Assembly (NCBI GenBank): GCA_024682015.1
Contig: JAIKZT010000295.1
Span: 1 to 13,955 of the forward strand
Source of the DNA: Clostridia bacterium
Lineage (GTDB): Bacteria > Bacillota > Clostridia > Peptostreptococcales > Anaerovoracaceae
Length of the DNA: 13,955 bases
Direction of reading: 5' to 3'
Every line of letters begins with the position of its first letter. The stretch's first letter is position 1. The position numbers were made by a program, and so were the translations under genes. The notes under the pieces were generated by a model. The model ran no database searches and was not told the origin of the DNA. It saw nothing but the letters and a program-made list of their open reading frames with translations. Positions 8,093 to 13,955 of this stretch are shown piece after piece.

Positions 8093-8674
8093 ATGCATCT
8101 GAAGAACGCCTGGAAACATTTTAAGACCGTGACAGCTCACCGCCGGGAAGTGCGGCGGCTGTGCTTTCGGATCGGCCTGTACCGGCAGGGGCTGACCCAC
8201 GATCTGTCGAAGTACAGCCCGTCCGAGTTTCTGCCCGGCTGCAGGCATTACCAGGGCTTTCGCAGCCCCAACGACCAGGAGCGCCAGCAGACGGGCGCCA
8301 GCACGGCGTGGATGCACCACAAGGGCCGCAATCGGCACCATTTCGAGTACTGGATCGACTATCCCAGCCAGGCGCAGCGCGACTTTCTGAAGGAGGGCGG
8401 CAGCCGCAGGGGGCTGATTGCACAATTCCAGGCGGTCGAGATGCCCGCAAAGTACGTGGCGGAGATGTTCTGCGACCGGGTCGCGGCCTGCAAGACGTAT
8501 CAGAAGGAGTCCTATACGCAGCGCTCGCCGCTGGCTTATCAGGACAGGATGCGGCCTCACGTCTTCATGCACCCGGCGTCCGAGGCGCTCATCACGGAGT
8601 TTCTGACGGTGCTGGCCGAAAAGGGTGAAGACGAGGCCTGCCGGTACGTGAAGGCCTATCTGAAAAACCATTGA
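8093..8674 (+). CDS. DUF5662 family protein, function unknown
   Basis: This is a 193-residue soluble, basic protein. It has a catalytic-looking HDLSKYSPSEF (36-46) and WMHHKGRNRHHFEYW (73-87), rich in His and Asp as in metal-dependent enzymes. I recognise this as DUF5662, found in many gut Bacillota and without an assigned activity. The HD and paired histidines hint at a metal site, but I do not assign a reaction. The ATG at 8093 gives the usual family N-terminus (short helix then HFKTV-T-H). The ribosome site is poor. It lies 34 bp after sulP, with no terminator visible, so co-transcription with sulP is likely. Confidence 0.75.
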   Translation: MHLKNAWKHFKTVTAHRREVRRLCFRIGLYRQGLTHDLSKYSPSEFLPGCRHYQGFRSPNDQERQQTGASTAWMHHKGRNRHHFEYWIDYPSQAQRDFLKEGGSRRGLIAQFQAVEMPAKYVAEMFCDRVAACKTYQKESYTQRSPLAYQDRMRPHVFMHPASEALITEFLTVLAEKGEDEACRYVKAYLKNH

Positions 8675-8730
8675 GGATGGTCCGGGTTACTCCGGATGTG
8701 GGACAAGGAATAGTCCCCGTGTCCATTATG

Positions 8731-8739
8731 TGATACAAT
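8731..8739 (+). promoter_or_regulatory. Extended -10 promoter before the 8776 gene
   Basis: TGATACAAT fits TG-n-TATAAT with one mismatch, with no good -35. It lies in the 101-bp gap after the DUF5662 gene. The same gap holds two short hairpins just upstream (TCCGG/CCGGA near 8681-8696 and GGGAC/GTCCC near 8700-8717), neither with a U-tract, so no terminator is called. Confidence 0.5.
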
Positions 8740-8775
8740 AAAGCGCTTGTAAGCTGTTTATAAAGGAGCACTCCC

Positions 8776-9276
8776 TTGAGCGACAAAACATTACTGATCG
8801 TAGGCATCATACTGGAACTGCTTGCCCTCTACAACCTGTGGGACACCGCGTCCACCATGTACATGCATCTCAGTTCGAAGGCGAAGCACGCGCAGGGCAC
8901 GATCGCAAAACTGAAAAAAGCCATGCGGCGCGACCGCGTGCGGCTGATGGTGCCCACGAACCGGGCCGTGGATTCGCGGGAGGTGCCCTGCGATTACCTC
9001 ATGGACATGGCCTATGAGCGGGAAGACGGGGAGCTGGTCCTGATCAAGGACCTCATCGTTCCGTCCGTCATGAAGTTAACGGCCGGATCTGCGTCGTCCA
9101 TTTACCGGGAGGGTCAGATGCTGCCGCTGAGATACAGCGAAAAGCTGAAAAAACTGGCGGTCGTGGACATGCCCGAGGTGAGGAACCGCCAGGTCAGCTG
9201 GGTCTGGCTCATCCTGTGGATCTTCAGCTCCATAGCGATCGCCGCGCTCATGATCTCCACCATTCTCGCCCTTTAA
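8776..9276 (+). CDS. Two-helix membrane protein, resembles DUF3592
   Basis: This is a 166-residue protein with a hydrophobic helix at each end (about 4-24 and 139-166) and a polar domain between. The middle has a beta-rich look and the stretch YREGQMLPLRYSEKLKKLAVVD (110-131), resembling the 'G-x-V-x-V-x-Y-x-P-x-x-P' element of DUF3592-type membrane proteins. This is a topology-based resemblance, not a confident family call, and the function is unknown. The start is TTG, with AGGAG seven bases upstream and no competing ATG with a ribosome site. It has its own promoter and an intrinsic terminator follows, so it is probably monocistronic. Confidence 0.7.
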   Translation: MSDKTLLIVGIILELLALYNLWDTASTMYMHLSSKAKHAQGTIAKLKKAMRRDRVRLMVPTNRAVDSREVPCDYLMDMAYEREDGELVLIKDLIVPSVMKLTAGSASSIYREGQMLPLRYSEKLKKLAVVDMPEVRNRQVSWVWLILWIFSSIAIAALMISTILAL

Positions 9277-9291
9277 GCGAATCCGTCGCGA

Positions 9292-9326
9292 AGCTCGATA
9301 AGCTCTATGCTTACCGGGCTCTTTTT
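9292..9326 (+). terminator. Intrinsic terminator after the 8776 gene
   Basis: AGCTCGATAAGC (9292-9303) pairs with GCTTACCGGGCT (9309-9320), with one A-C mismatch and one T-G wobble, around a TCTAT loop. C then TTTTT (9322-9326) follow. It starts 15 bp after the stop codon. The next promoter's TG motif begins two bases after the T-run. Confidence 0.7.
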
Positions 9327-9327
9327 G

Positions 9328-9336
9328 TGATATAAT
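9328..9336 (+). promoter_or_regulatory. Extended -10 promoter before the 9376 gene
   Basis: TGATATAAT is an exact TG-n-TATAAT match, directly after the T-run of the preceding terminator. No convincing -35 is seen. A start near 9343 would leave a leader of about 33 nt before the ATG at 9376. Confidence 0.6.
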
Positions 9337-9375
9337 ATATTATCTATGCGCTGCATGGCGCGGAAAGGAACGCAC

Positions 9376-9528
9376 ATGAAAGCACTTCTGGCTTTTCTCA
9401 TAGAAGCGGTCTGCTTCGTCGGCATCCTGTATTACTACGTACAGAACCGCAAAAAAGAACAGGCGCGCAAAGCGCGGGAGGAAGAGCGGGCCGCGCAGGC
9501 GGAAAGGGAGGACGAGACTCTTGAGTGA
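9376..9528 (+). CDS. Small single-span membrane protein (50 aa)
   Basis: A short protein with a hydrophobic helix at residues 2-21 and a highly charged Lys/Arg/Glu tail at 24-50 that could form a helix or coiled coil on the cytoplasmic side. The ATG at 9376 is chosen because GGAAAGGA ends six bases before it. The in-frame ATGs at 9346 and 9355 would add a polar lead and lie too close to the predicted transcription start. It overlaps the downstream GIY-YIG gene by 8 bp, suggesting translational coupling. No family is recognised. The start, promoter and overlap support a real gene despite the small size. Confidence 0.6.
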   Translation: MKALLAFLIEAVCFVGILYYYVQNRKKEQARKAREEERAAQAEREDETLE

Positions 9529-9820
9529 CCCTGCCAGGACGGAACTGAAGAAGCGCGTCTACGCCCAGCGGTACGTCTATCTGCTGCGCTGCGCGGACGA
9601 TACCCTGTACTGCGGCATCTCGACGGATCCCCAGGCGCGCCTGAAGCAGCACAACTACGGCGTCGGCGCGAAATACACGCGGGGCCGGGGGCCTTGCGAA
9701 CTCGTCCACGTCGAGGGTCCGTACGAGTACGGACGGGCGCTCAGCCGCGAGGCCGAGATCAAGCGCATGACCCGCCAGCAGAAAGAAGCTTTGATTGACA
9801 ACACAAAAAATCGGTGTTAG
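9521..9820 (+). CDS. GIY-YIG domain protein, UPF0213 type
   Basis: A 99-residue single-domain GIY-YIG superfamily protein. The motif is present as YVYLLRCADDTLYCG (18-32), the conserved arginine is Arg40 (QARLKQH), and the conserved glutamate is in the SREAEIKRM helix (about Glu77). KYTRGRGP (51-58) is typical of the UPF0213/YhbQ subgroup, stand-alone proteins with possible DNA nuclease activity but poorly defined roles. The start is TTG with GGGAGG nine bases upstream. It overlaps the preceding small membrane-protein gene by 8 bp. Its last codons contain the -35 box of the ilvB promoter, so the two units are packed with no spacer. Confidence 0.88.
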   Translation: MSDPARTELKKRVYAQRYVYLLRCADDTLYCGISTDPQARLKQHNYGVGAKYTRGRGPCELVHVEGPYEYGRALSREAEIKRMTRQQKEALIDNTKNRC

Positions 9821-9823
9821 TAT
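9795..9823 (+). promoter_or_regulatory. Promoter of the ilvBNCD operon
   Basis: A perfect TTGACA (9795-9800) is followed 17 bp later by TAGTAT (9818-9823), with TG at 9815-9816 forming an extended -10. It is the strongest promoter match in the window. The -35 box and part of the -10 lie inside the end of the upstream GIY-YIG gene. The predicted leader to the ilvB ATG is only about 25 nt, leaving no room for a T-box or peptide attenuator. Confidence 0.8.
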
Positions 9824-9830
9824 TTGTGTT
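9800..9830. promoter_or_regulatory. Operator-like inverted repeat over the ilvB promoter
   Basis: AACACAAA (9800-9807) and TTTGTGTT (9823-9830) are perfect 8-bp inverted arms with 15 bp between them. They bracket the spacer and -10 of the ilvB promoter. A repressor dimer bound here would block transcription. The regulator is not in the window. Confidence 0.45.
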
Positions 9831-9854
9831 AATTCACCAAAACAGAAGGCGTTT

Positions 9855-11552
9855 ATGAACATACAAAGACTCAAAGGCTCACAGATCATCATTGAAACCT
9901 TGATCGAGCAGGGCGTTACGCACATCTTCGGCTATCCCGGAGGACAGGTCCTGCAGATCTACGATCAGCTCTACCGGAATCAGGCCCGCATCACCCATGT
10001 GCTGACCGCCCACGAACAGGGCGCCGCCCACGCGGCGGATGGTTATGCCCGCGCGACCGGCAAGGTCGGCGTCGTGCTGGCCACGTCCGGCCCGGGCGCC
10101 ACGAACCTTACGACGGGGCTCGCTGCAGCCATGATGGATTCCGTGCCCGTCGTCGCGATAACCGGCAACGTGCCGACGTATTTCATCGGCAAGGACTCGT
10201 TCCAGGAGATCAACACGATCGGCATCACCATGCCCATCACGAAGCATAACTTCTATGTGACGGACATCCGCAAGCTCGCCGACACGATACGCGAGGCGTT
10301 CCGCATCGCTAAATCAGGCCGTCCCGGCCCCGTGCTCGTGGACATCCCCAGCGACGTGCAGGCCGCGGAGGCGGACTTCAAGAGCTGGTACGAAGTAGCG
10401 CCTTTCCAGGAGGAATACGCGCCGGAGACGGAGATCAGGAAGGCTGTAGAGCTCATCAATGCGGCGAAGAAGCCCTACATCTACGTGGGCGGCGGCGCGG
10501 GAAGCCGCAATCTTGGCAGAAAGATCATGGCGCTGGCGGACCGGATCGACGCCTGCATCGGGAGCACGTTCATGGGAACGTCCTGCATCCCCGACAGCTG
10601 CGAACGGTTCCTGGGCATGCAGGGCATGCACGGCCGCTACGCTTCCACGAAGGCGAACTGGGATGCGGATCTGATCATCGGCATCGGCGTGCGGTTTTCG
10701 GACCGCGCGACGGGCAACCGCGAGGCGTACGTGGCAGGCAAGAGCATCATCCAGATCGATCCGGACTTCTCGGAGATCAATAAGAACATCAACGTGGACG
10801 TCGGCCTGATCGGGGACATTTCGTTCTCCGTCACCCGCATTCTCGAGAGCGTCGATAAAGCGGAGCATCCCGCGTGGATGGCGCAGGTCGAAGCGTATAA
10901 GGAAGAGGGCAGGCGCCTTCAGGACGAGATGGAGAAAGCGGCAGACAATCCGTTTACGCCGAAGAAGCTGTACGACGCCATCAACGAGATGAAGACGCCC
11001 GAAACCATCGTCACGACGGATGTCGGCCAGCACCAGATGTGGGCGGCGCAGTACCTCGAATTCGAACGGACGCGCAAATTCCTGTCCAGCGGGGGCCTCG
11101 GCGCCATGGGCTATGGCCTGGGCGCGGCCATCGGCGCTTATCTGGCGACAGGCATCAAGCCCATCATGATCACGGGCGACGGCAGTTTTTCCATGAACCT
11201 CATCGAGCTCGCGACGGCCGTCACGTATAAGGTGCCGGTGGTCATCGTGCTCCTGAACAACCATTCGCTGGGCATGGTGCGCCAGCTGCAGGTGGTGTAC
11301 TGCGGCAGCCGCTACTCAGCCACGCTGCCCGACCGGCAGACGGACTTCTGCATGGTCGCCAAAGGCTACGGGGCCGAAGCGGAGCGGGTCACTGACCTCG
11401 AAGGGTTCAAGGCGGCGCTCGGACGCGCCATGGCTTCGGACAAGCCTTACGTGGTCGAAGCCATGATCGATACCTGGGAACTGGTCCTGCCGATGCTGCC
11501 AAACGGCGGCACCATAGACGACCTGATCACGGCGAAGGAGGGAAGGCAATGA
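9855..11552 (+). CDS. ilvB: Acetohydroxyacid synthase large (catalytic) subunit
   Basis: It condenses pyruvate with pyruvate or 2-ketobutyrate using thiamine diphosphate, the first common step of valine, leucine and isoleucine synthesis. The 565-residue protein has the three TPP-enzyme domains. The N-terminal pyrimidine-binding domain has catalytic Glu54 (HEQGA) and SGPGATN (78-84). A central FAD-type domain spans about 190-340. The C-terminal diphosphate-binding domain has GDGSFSMN (441-448) and LNN (467-469). The ATG at 9855 has AGAAGG five bases upstream; an upstream in-frame TTG (9795) is the -35 box itself and is rejected. The ilvN start overlaps its stop by 4 bp (ATGA), as expected for coupled subunits. 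The tryptophan of the usual QW-x motif is replaced by Leu478. Confidence 0.96.
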   Translation: MNIQRLKGSQIIIETLIEQGVTHIFGYPGGQVLQIYDQLYRNQARITHVLTAHEQGAAHAADGYARATGKVGVVLATSGPGATNLTTGLAAAMMDSVPVVAITGNVPTYFIGKDSFQEINTIGITMPITKHNFYVTDIRKLADTIREAFRIAKSGRPGPVLVDIPSDVQAAEADFKSWYEVAPFQEEYAPETEIRKAVELINAAKKPYIYVGGGAGSRNLGRKIMALADRIDACIGSTFMGTSCIPDSCERFLGMQGMHGRYASTKANWDADLIIGIGVRFSDRATGNREAYVAGKSIIQIDPDFSEINKNINVDVGLIGDISFSVTRILESVDKAEHPAWMAQVEAYKEEGRRLQDEMEKAADNPFTPKKLYDAINEMKTPETIVTTDVGQHQMWAAQYLEFERTRKFLSSGGLGAMGYGLGAAIGAYLATGIKPIMITGDGSFSMNLIELATAVTYKVPVVIVLLNNHSLGMVRQLQVVYCGSRYSATLPDRQTDFCMVAKGYGAEAERVTDLEGFKAALGRAMASDKPYVVEAMIDTWELVLPMLPNGGTIDDLITAKEGRQ

Positions 11553-12043
11553 GGAGCGTCGTAGCGATCTACGTGGAAAACAACTTCGGCGTGCTCACCC
11601 GCGTCGCCGGCATGTTCATGCGCAAGGGCTTCAACATCGACACGCTGTCCGTCGGCGAGACGGAAGATCCGAGGTATTCGCGGATCACGGTCACGTTCGA
11701 CGGCGACGACTACGGGCGCGGCTTCCTGCTGAAGCAGTTGGGCAAGCTGCACGAGGTCAAGCAGGTCAAGCTCATGCGCACGGACAACAACATCGAGCGC
11801 GAGCATATGCTCGTCAAGGTCCGCAACACGACGGAGAGCCGCGCGGAACTCAAAAAAGCGGCGGATCTCTACCACGCGGCCATCGTGGACTTCAATCCCG
11901 ACGTCATCTGCGTGGAGGTCTCGGGTGAACCGTCCATCATGGAGGAGTTCCTCGACCGCATGAAGCCGCTGGGCATCGTGGAAATGTGCCGCTCGGGCAT
12001 CATCTGCATCGACTGCGCGGGCAACATCTTCGACGCGGTCTGA
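11549..12043 (+). CDS. ilvN: Acetohydroxyacid synthase small (regulatory) subunit
   Basis: This 164-residue subunit activates IlvB and mediates feedback control by branched-chain amino acids, usually valine. The N-terminal ACT domain (about 3-75) includes VENNFGVLTRVAGMF (9-23) and GFNIDTLSVGETED (27-40), the effector-binding edge of the family. The C-terminal small-subunit domain covers about 80-160. The length matches the usual 160-170 residues. The ribosome site GGAGGGAAGG sits inside the end of ilvB. After ilvN the operon is interrupted by a 303-bp structured gap before ilvC. Some genomes call this gene ilvH. Confidence 0.95.
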   Translation: MRSVVAIYVENNFGVLTRVAGMFMRKGFNIDTLSVGETEDPRYSRITVTFDGDDYGRGFLLKQLGKLHEVKQVKLMRTDNNIEREHMLVKVRNTTESRAELKKAADLYHAAIVDFNPDVICVEVSGEPSIMEEFLDRMKPLGIVEMCRSGIICIDCAGNIFDAV

Positions 12044-12052
12044 TGGAAAAAA

Positions 12053-12286
12053 CGCAGCGGCAGGTCCGCTTGCGGCGCACCTTCAGAAATCTGGCGGACC
12101 AGCGATTTTCTTCGCGTGAAGTTCCGGCGCAGCTTCGCGAACTCGGCCGGTTTTGTCTATGCAAAACGCGGCTTCAGACACCGCTCCGCCGCAGCGCTTA
12201 CGCGCGCGTCCGGAACTTGATCCGCTCGAAAATCGGGTCCGCAGACGATTTCTTCAGAGTTTGCCGCAGCGGACCTAACCGCTGCG
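12053..12286. repeat. Long imperfect palindrome in the ilvN-ilvC gap, possible structured RNA
   Basis: The gap 12044-12346 has no credible gene but holds nested complementary arms. Outer stem: 12053-12076 with 12263-12286, 22 bp as blocks CGCAGCGG, AGGTCCGC and TGCGGC with small bulges. Second stem: 12094-12110 with 12228-12242, 15 bp as GCGGACC and CGATTTTC with a 2-nt bulge. Third: AAGTTCCGG (12119-12127) with 12210-12218, 9 bp. Apical hairpin: GCCGGTTTTG (12146-12155) with CAAAAC-G-CGGC (12162-12172) around TCTATG. Short palindromes TTCGCGAA (12134-12141) and ACGCGCGCGT (12200-12209) lie between. There is no U-tract after it, so it is not a plain terminator. It could be a folded regulatory or processing element of the ilv mRNA, or a miniature inverted-repeat element; no target-site duplication is evident. 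Confidence 0.75.
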
Positions 12287-12291
12287 ATAAT
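12261..12291 (+). promoter_or_regulatory. Possible promoter of ilvC
   Basis: TTGCCG (12261-12266) and GATAAT (12286-12291) with TG at 12283-12284 give an extended -10 promoter with a long 19-bp spacer. It overlaps the downstream foot of the palindrome, and the sequence after it is AT-rich. A start near 12298 would give ilvC a leader of about 49 nt free of the palindrome. This would let ilvC-ilvD be expressed apart from ilvB-ilvN. Confidence 0.5.
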
Positions 12292-12346
12292 ACACATCTA
12301 AAACTTATATTTACCATACATTCTTAAACAACAAGGAGAGTAGAAC

Positions 12347-13360
12347 ATGCAGAGAATTTTCTATCAGCAGGACTGCAACCTCGACAAGCTCAAGGACAAG
12401 ACAGTCGCCATCATCGGGTACGGTTCGCAGGGTCACGCGCACGCGCTGAACCTGATGGAGTCCGGCATCAAGGTCATCGTCGGCCTGTACGAGGGCAGCA
12501 AGAGCTGGGCGAAAGCAGAAGCGCAGGGCTGCACCGTCATGACGGCCGCCGACGCCGCCGCGAACGCCGACCTGATCATGATCCTGATCAACGATGAAAA
12601 GCAGGCGAAACTGTACAAGGAAAGCATCGCGCCGCACCTCACCGAAGGCAAGACTCTCGCGTTCGCGCACGGGTTCAACATCCACTTCGGCTGCATCAAG
12701 CCTCCCAAGAACGTCAACGTCATCATGATCGCCCCGAAGGGCCCCGGCCACACCGTCCGCAGCGAATACCAGGCGGGCAAAGGCGTACCGTGCCTCGTAG
12801 CCATCGAACAGGATGCGACGGGCGATGCGCTCGACATCGCGCTGGCCTATGCGCTGGGTATCGGCGGAGCGAGAGCCGGCGTCCTGGAGACCACGTTCCG
12901 CACCGAGACCGAGACCGACCTCTTCGGCGAACAGGCCGTCCTGTGCGGCGGCATCTGCGCGCTGATGCAGGCGGGCTTTGAGACGCTGACCGAAGCAGGC
13001 TATGACGAGAGAAACGCCTACTTCGAATGCATCCACGAGATGAAGCTCATCGTCGACCTGATCTATCAGAGCGGCTTTGAGGGCATGCGCTACTCCGTTT
13101 CCAATACCGCCGAATACGGCGATTACACCAGAGGCCCGAAGATCATCGGCCCCGAAGTCAAACAGAACATGAAGAAGGTCCTGCGCGACATCCAGGACGG
13201 CTCCTTCGCAAAGGAATTCCTGCTGGAGATGGGCGCGGGAGAACAGGTCCACTTCAACGCGCTCAGAAAGCTCGCAACGGAGCATCCCTCCGAAGTCGTC
13301 GGCCGCGAAGTCCGCAAGATGTACAGCTGGAGCGATGAGGATAAGTTAGTCAACAACTAA
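12347..13360 (+). CDS. ilvC: Ketol-acid reductoisomerase, class I
   Basis: It isomerises and reduces 2-acetolactate and 2-aceto-2-hydroxybutyrate, the second step after IlvBN. The 337-residue protein is a short class I enzyme. The Rossmann domain has GYGSQGHAHAL (24-34). His108 (AHGFNIHFG) is catalytic. Magnesium ligands are Asp191, Glu195, Glu227 and Glu231, and Ser252 is the conserved substrate contact. The knotted C-terminal domain covers about 185-330. In the cofactor loop after beta-2, the sequence is GLYEGSKSW (46-54): Tyr48 and Glu49 replace the Arg/Ser that commonly bind the NADPH 2'-phosphate, suggesting NADH use. The ATG has AAGGAG eight bases upstream. ilvD follows 11 bp after the stop. 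Confidence 0.96.
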   Translation: MQRIFYQQDCNLDKLKDKTVAIIGYGSQGHAHALNLMESGIKVIVGLYEGSKSWAKAEAQGCTVMTAADAAANADLIMILINDEKQAKLYKESIAPHLTEGKTLAFAHGFNIHFGCIKPPKNVNVIMIAPKGPGHTVRSEYQAGKGVPCLVAIEQDATGDALDIALAYALGIGGARAGVLETTFRTETETDLFGEQAVLCGGICALMQAGFETLTEAGYDERNAYFECIHEMKLIVDLIYQSGFEGMRYSVSNTAEYGDYTRGPKIIGPEVKQNMKKVLRDIQDGSFAKEFLLEMGAGEQVHFNALRKLATEHPSEVVGREVRKMYSWSDEDKLVNN

Positions 13361-13371
13361 AGGAATACGAC

Positions 13372-13955
13372 ATGATCAAAGAGACAATTGTAGACGGATT
13401 CAACAACGCGCCGCACAGAAGCCTGTATCACGCGCTCGGCTTAACGAAGGAAGAGCAGGCGAGGCCGCTCATCGGCATCGTCAGCTCGTATAACGAGATC
13501 GTGCCGGGTCACATGAACATCGACAAGATCGTCGACGCCGTGAAGATCGGCGTGGCCATGGCCGGCGGAACGCCCATCGTGTTTCCCGCCATCGCGGTCT
13601 GCGACGGCATCGCCATGGGGCACACGGGGATGAAATACTCCCTGATCACCCGCGAGATGATCGCCGACTCCACGGAAGCCATGGCGCTCGCCCACGGGTT
13701 CGACGGCCTCGTGATGGTCCCGAACTGCGACAAGAACGTGCCGGGGCTGCTCATGGCGGCCGGGCGGCTCAACATTCCCACCGTGTTCGTGTCCGGCGGC
13801 CCCATGCTGGCCGGGCGCATCGACGGGAAGAAGACGAGCCTCTCCAGCATGTTCGAGGCGGTGGGAGCCTACAGCGCCGGCAGGATCGACGACGACAAAC
13901 TCGAGGATTACTGCCTGCACACCTGTCCGACGTGCGGTTCGTGCTCGGGCATGTA
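13372..13955 (+). CDS. ilvD: Dihydroxyacid dehydratase, N-terminal part (truncated by window end)
   Basis: It dehydrates the 2,3-dihydroxyacids made by IlvC to 2-keto acids, using an iron-sulfur cluster. The first 194 residues are visible and the frame is still open at the window end (the full family length is about 550-620). Cluster-region motifs are CDGIAMGHTG (about 64-73), PNCDKNVPGLLMAAGRLNIP (about 121-140) and TCPTCGSCSGMY near the end. The segment SSYNEIVPGH-MN has no cysteine where plant-type [2Fe-2S] enzymes carry one, so an E. coli-like, oxygen-labile [4Fe-4S] type is more likely (inference). The ATG has TAAAGGAA a few bases upstream, overlapping the end of ilvC, which supports co-transcription with it. 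Confidence 0.95.
   Translation, partial: MIKETIVDGFNNAPHRSLYHALGLTKEEQARPLIGIVSSYNEIVPGHMNIDKIVDAVKIGVAMAGGTPIVFPAIAVCDGIAMGHTGMKYSLITREMIADSTEAMALAHGFDGLVMVPNCDKNVPGLLMAAGRLNIPTVFVSGGPMLAGRIDGKKTSLSSMFEAVGAYSAGRIDDDKLEDYCLHTCPTCGSCSGM

Noticed and set aside
8675..8730. Terminator after the DUF5662 gene
   Set aside because: Two short hairpins exist (TCCGG/CCGGA and GGGAC/GTCCC), but neither is followed by a T-run.
9795..9854. Longer IlvB starting at TTG 9795
   Set aside because: That TTG is the first part of the TTGACA promoter box, and the 20 added residues do not resemble AHAS. The ATG at 9855 has AGAAGG at a suitable distance.
11986..12327. A 113-codon + strand frame across the ilvN-ilvC gap
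   Set aside because: Its start lies inside ilvN in another frame, the composition is Arg-rich, and most of it is palindromic sequence that would look open by base composition alone.
12044..12346. T-box or other known branched-chain leader in the ilvN-ilvC gap
   Set aside because: No T-box core motif, no run of Leu/Val/Ile codons in a leader peptide, and no U-tract terminator is visible.

Overview
The window is a stretch of bacterial chromosome with every supported gene on the + strand. It is GC-rich in genes, while promoters and leaders are AT-rich. Promoters of the form TG-n-TATAAT, strong AGGAGG-type ribosome binding sites, several TTG starts, DUF4298- and DUF5662-type proteins, and IlvC/IlvD sequences of the clostridial kind suggest an anaerobic, high-GC member of the Clostridia (Bacillota). 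This placement is inferred from recalled family resemblance, not from a search.

Region 1 (2-2638) is the 3' part of a gene for a large modular surface or secreted protein that starts outside the window. Region 2 (2726-6294) is a nitrite-ammonification block. It holds a pentaheme nitrite reductase (NrfA), then, behind an intrinsic terminator, the two membrane subunits of the System II cytochrome c synthetase (ResB/CcsB and ResC/CcsA), then a small DUF4298 protein. ResB and ResC attach heme to exported apocytochromes, so the block joins an enzyme to its own maturation machinery. No nrfH-type quinol dehydrogenase gene is present.

Region 3 (6356-9820) is a set of mostly separately promoted genes: a SulP anion transporter with a STAS domain, a DUF5662-like protein, a two-helix membrane protein resembling DUF3592, a 50-residue single-span membrane protein, and a GIY-YIG (UPF0213-type) protein. 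The SulP promoter lies inside the loop of a perfect 13-bp inverted repeat whose right arm carries the ribosome binding site.

Region 4 (9795-13955) is the branched-chain amino acid operon ilvB-ilvN-ilvC-ilvD, with ilvD cut by the window end. It covers acetohydroxyacid synthase (large and small subunits), ketol-acid reductoisomerase and dihydroxyacid dehydratase, in pathway order. A consensus-like promoter with a symmetric operator-like repeat precedes ilvB. The 303-bp ilvN-ilvC gap holds a striking long imperfect palindrome of about 234 bp that can be drawn in two mutually exclusive folds, with a likely ilvC promoter at its downstream foot. This palindrome and the SulP leader are the least ordinary items. 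No CRISPR array, transposase, phage gene, tRNA or rRNA was seen.
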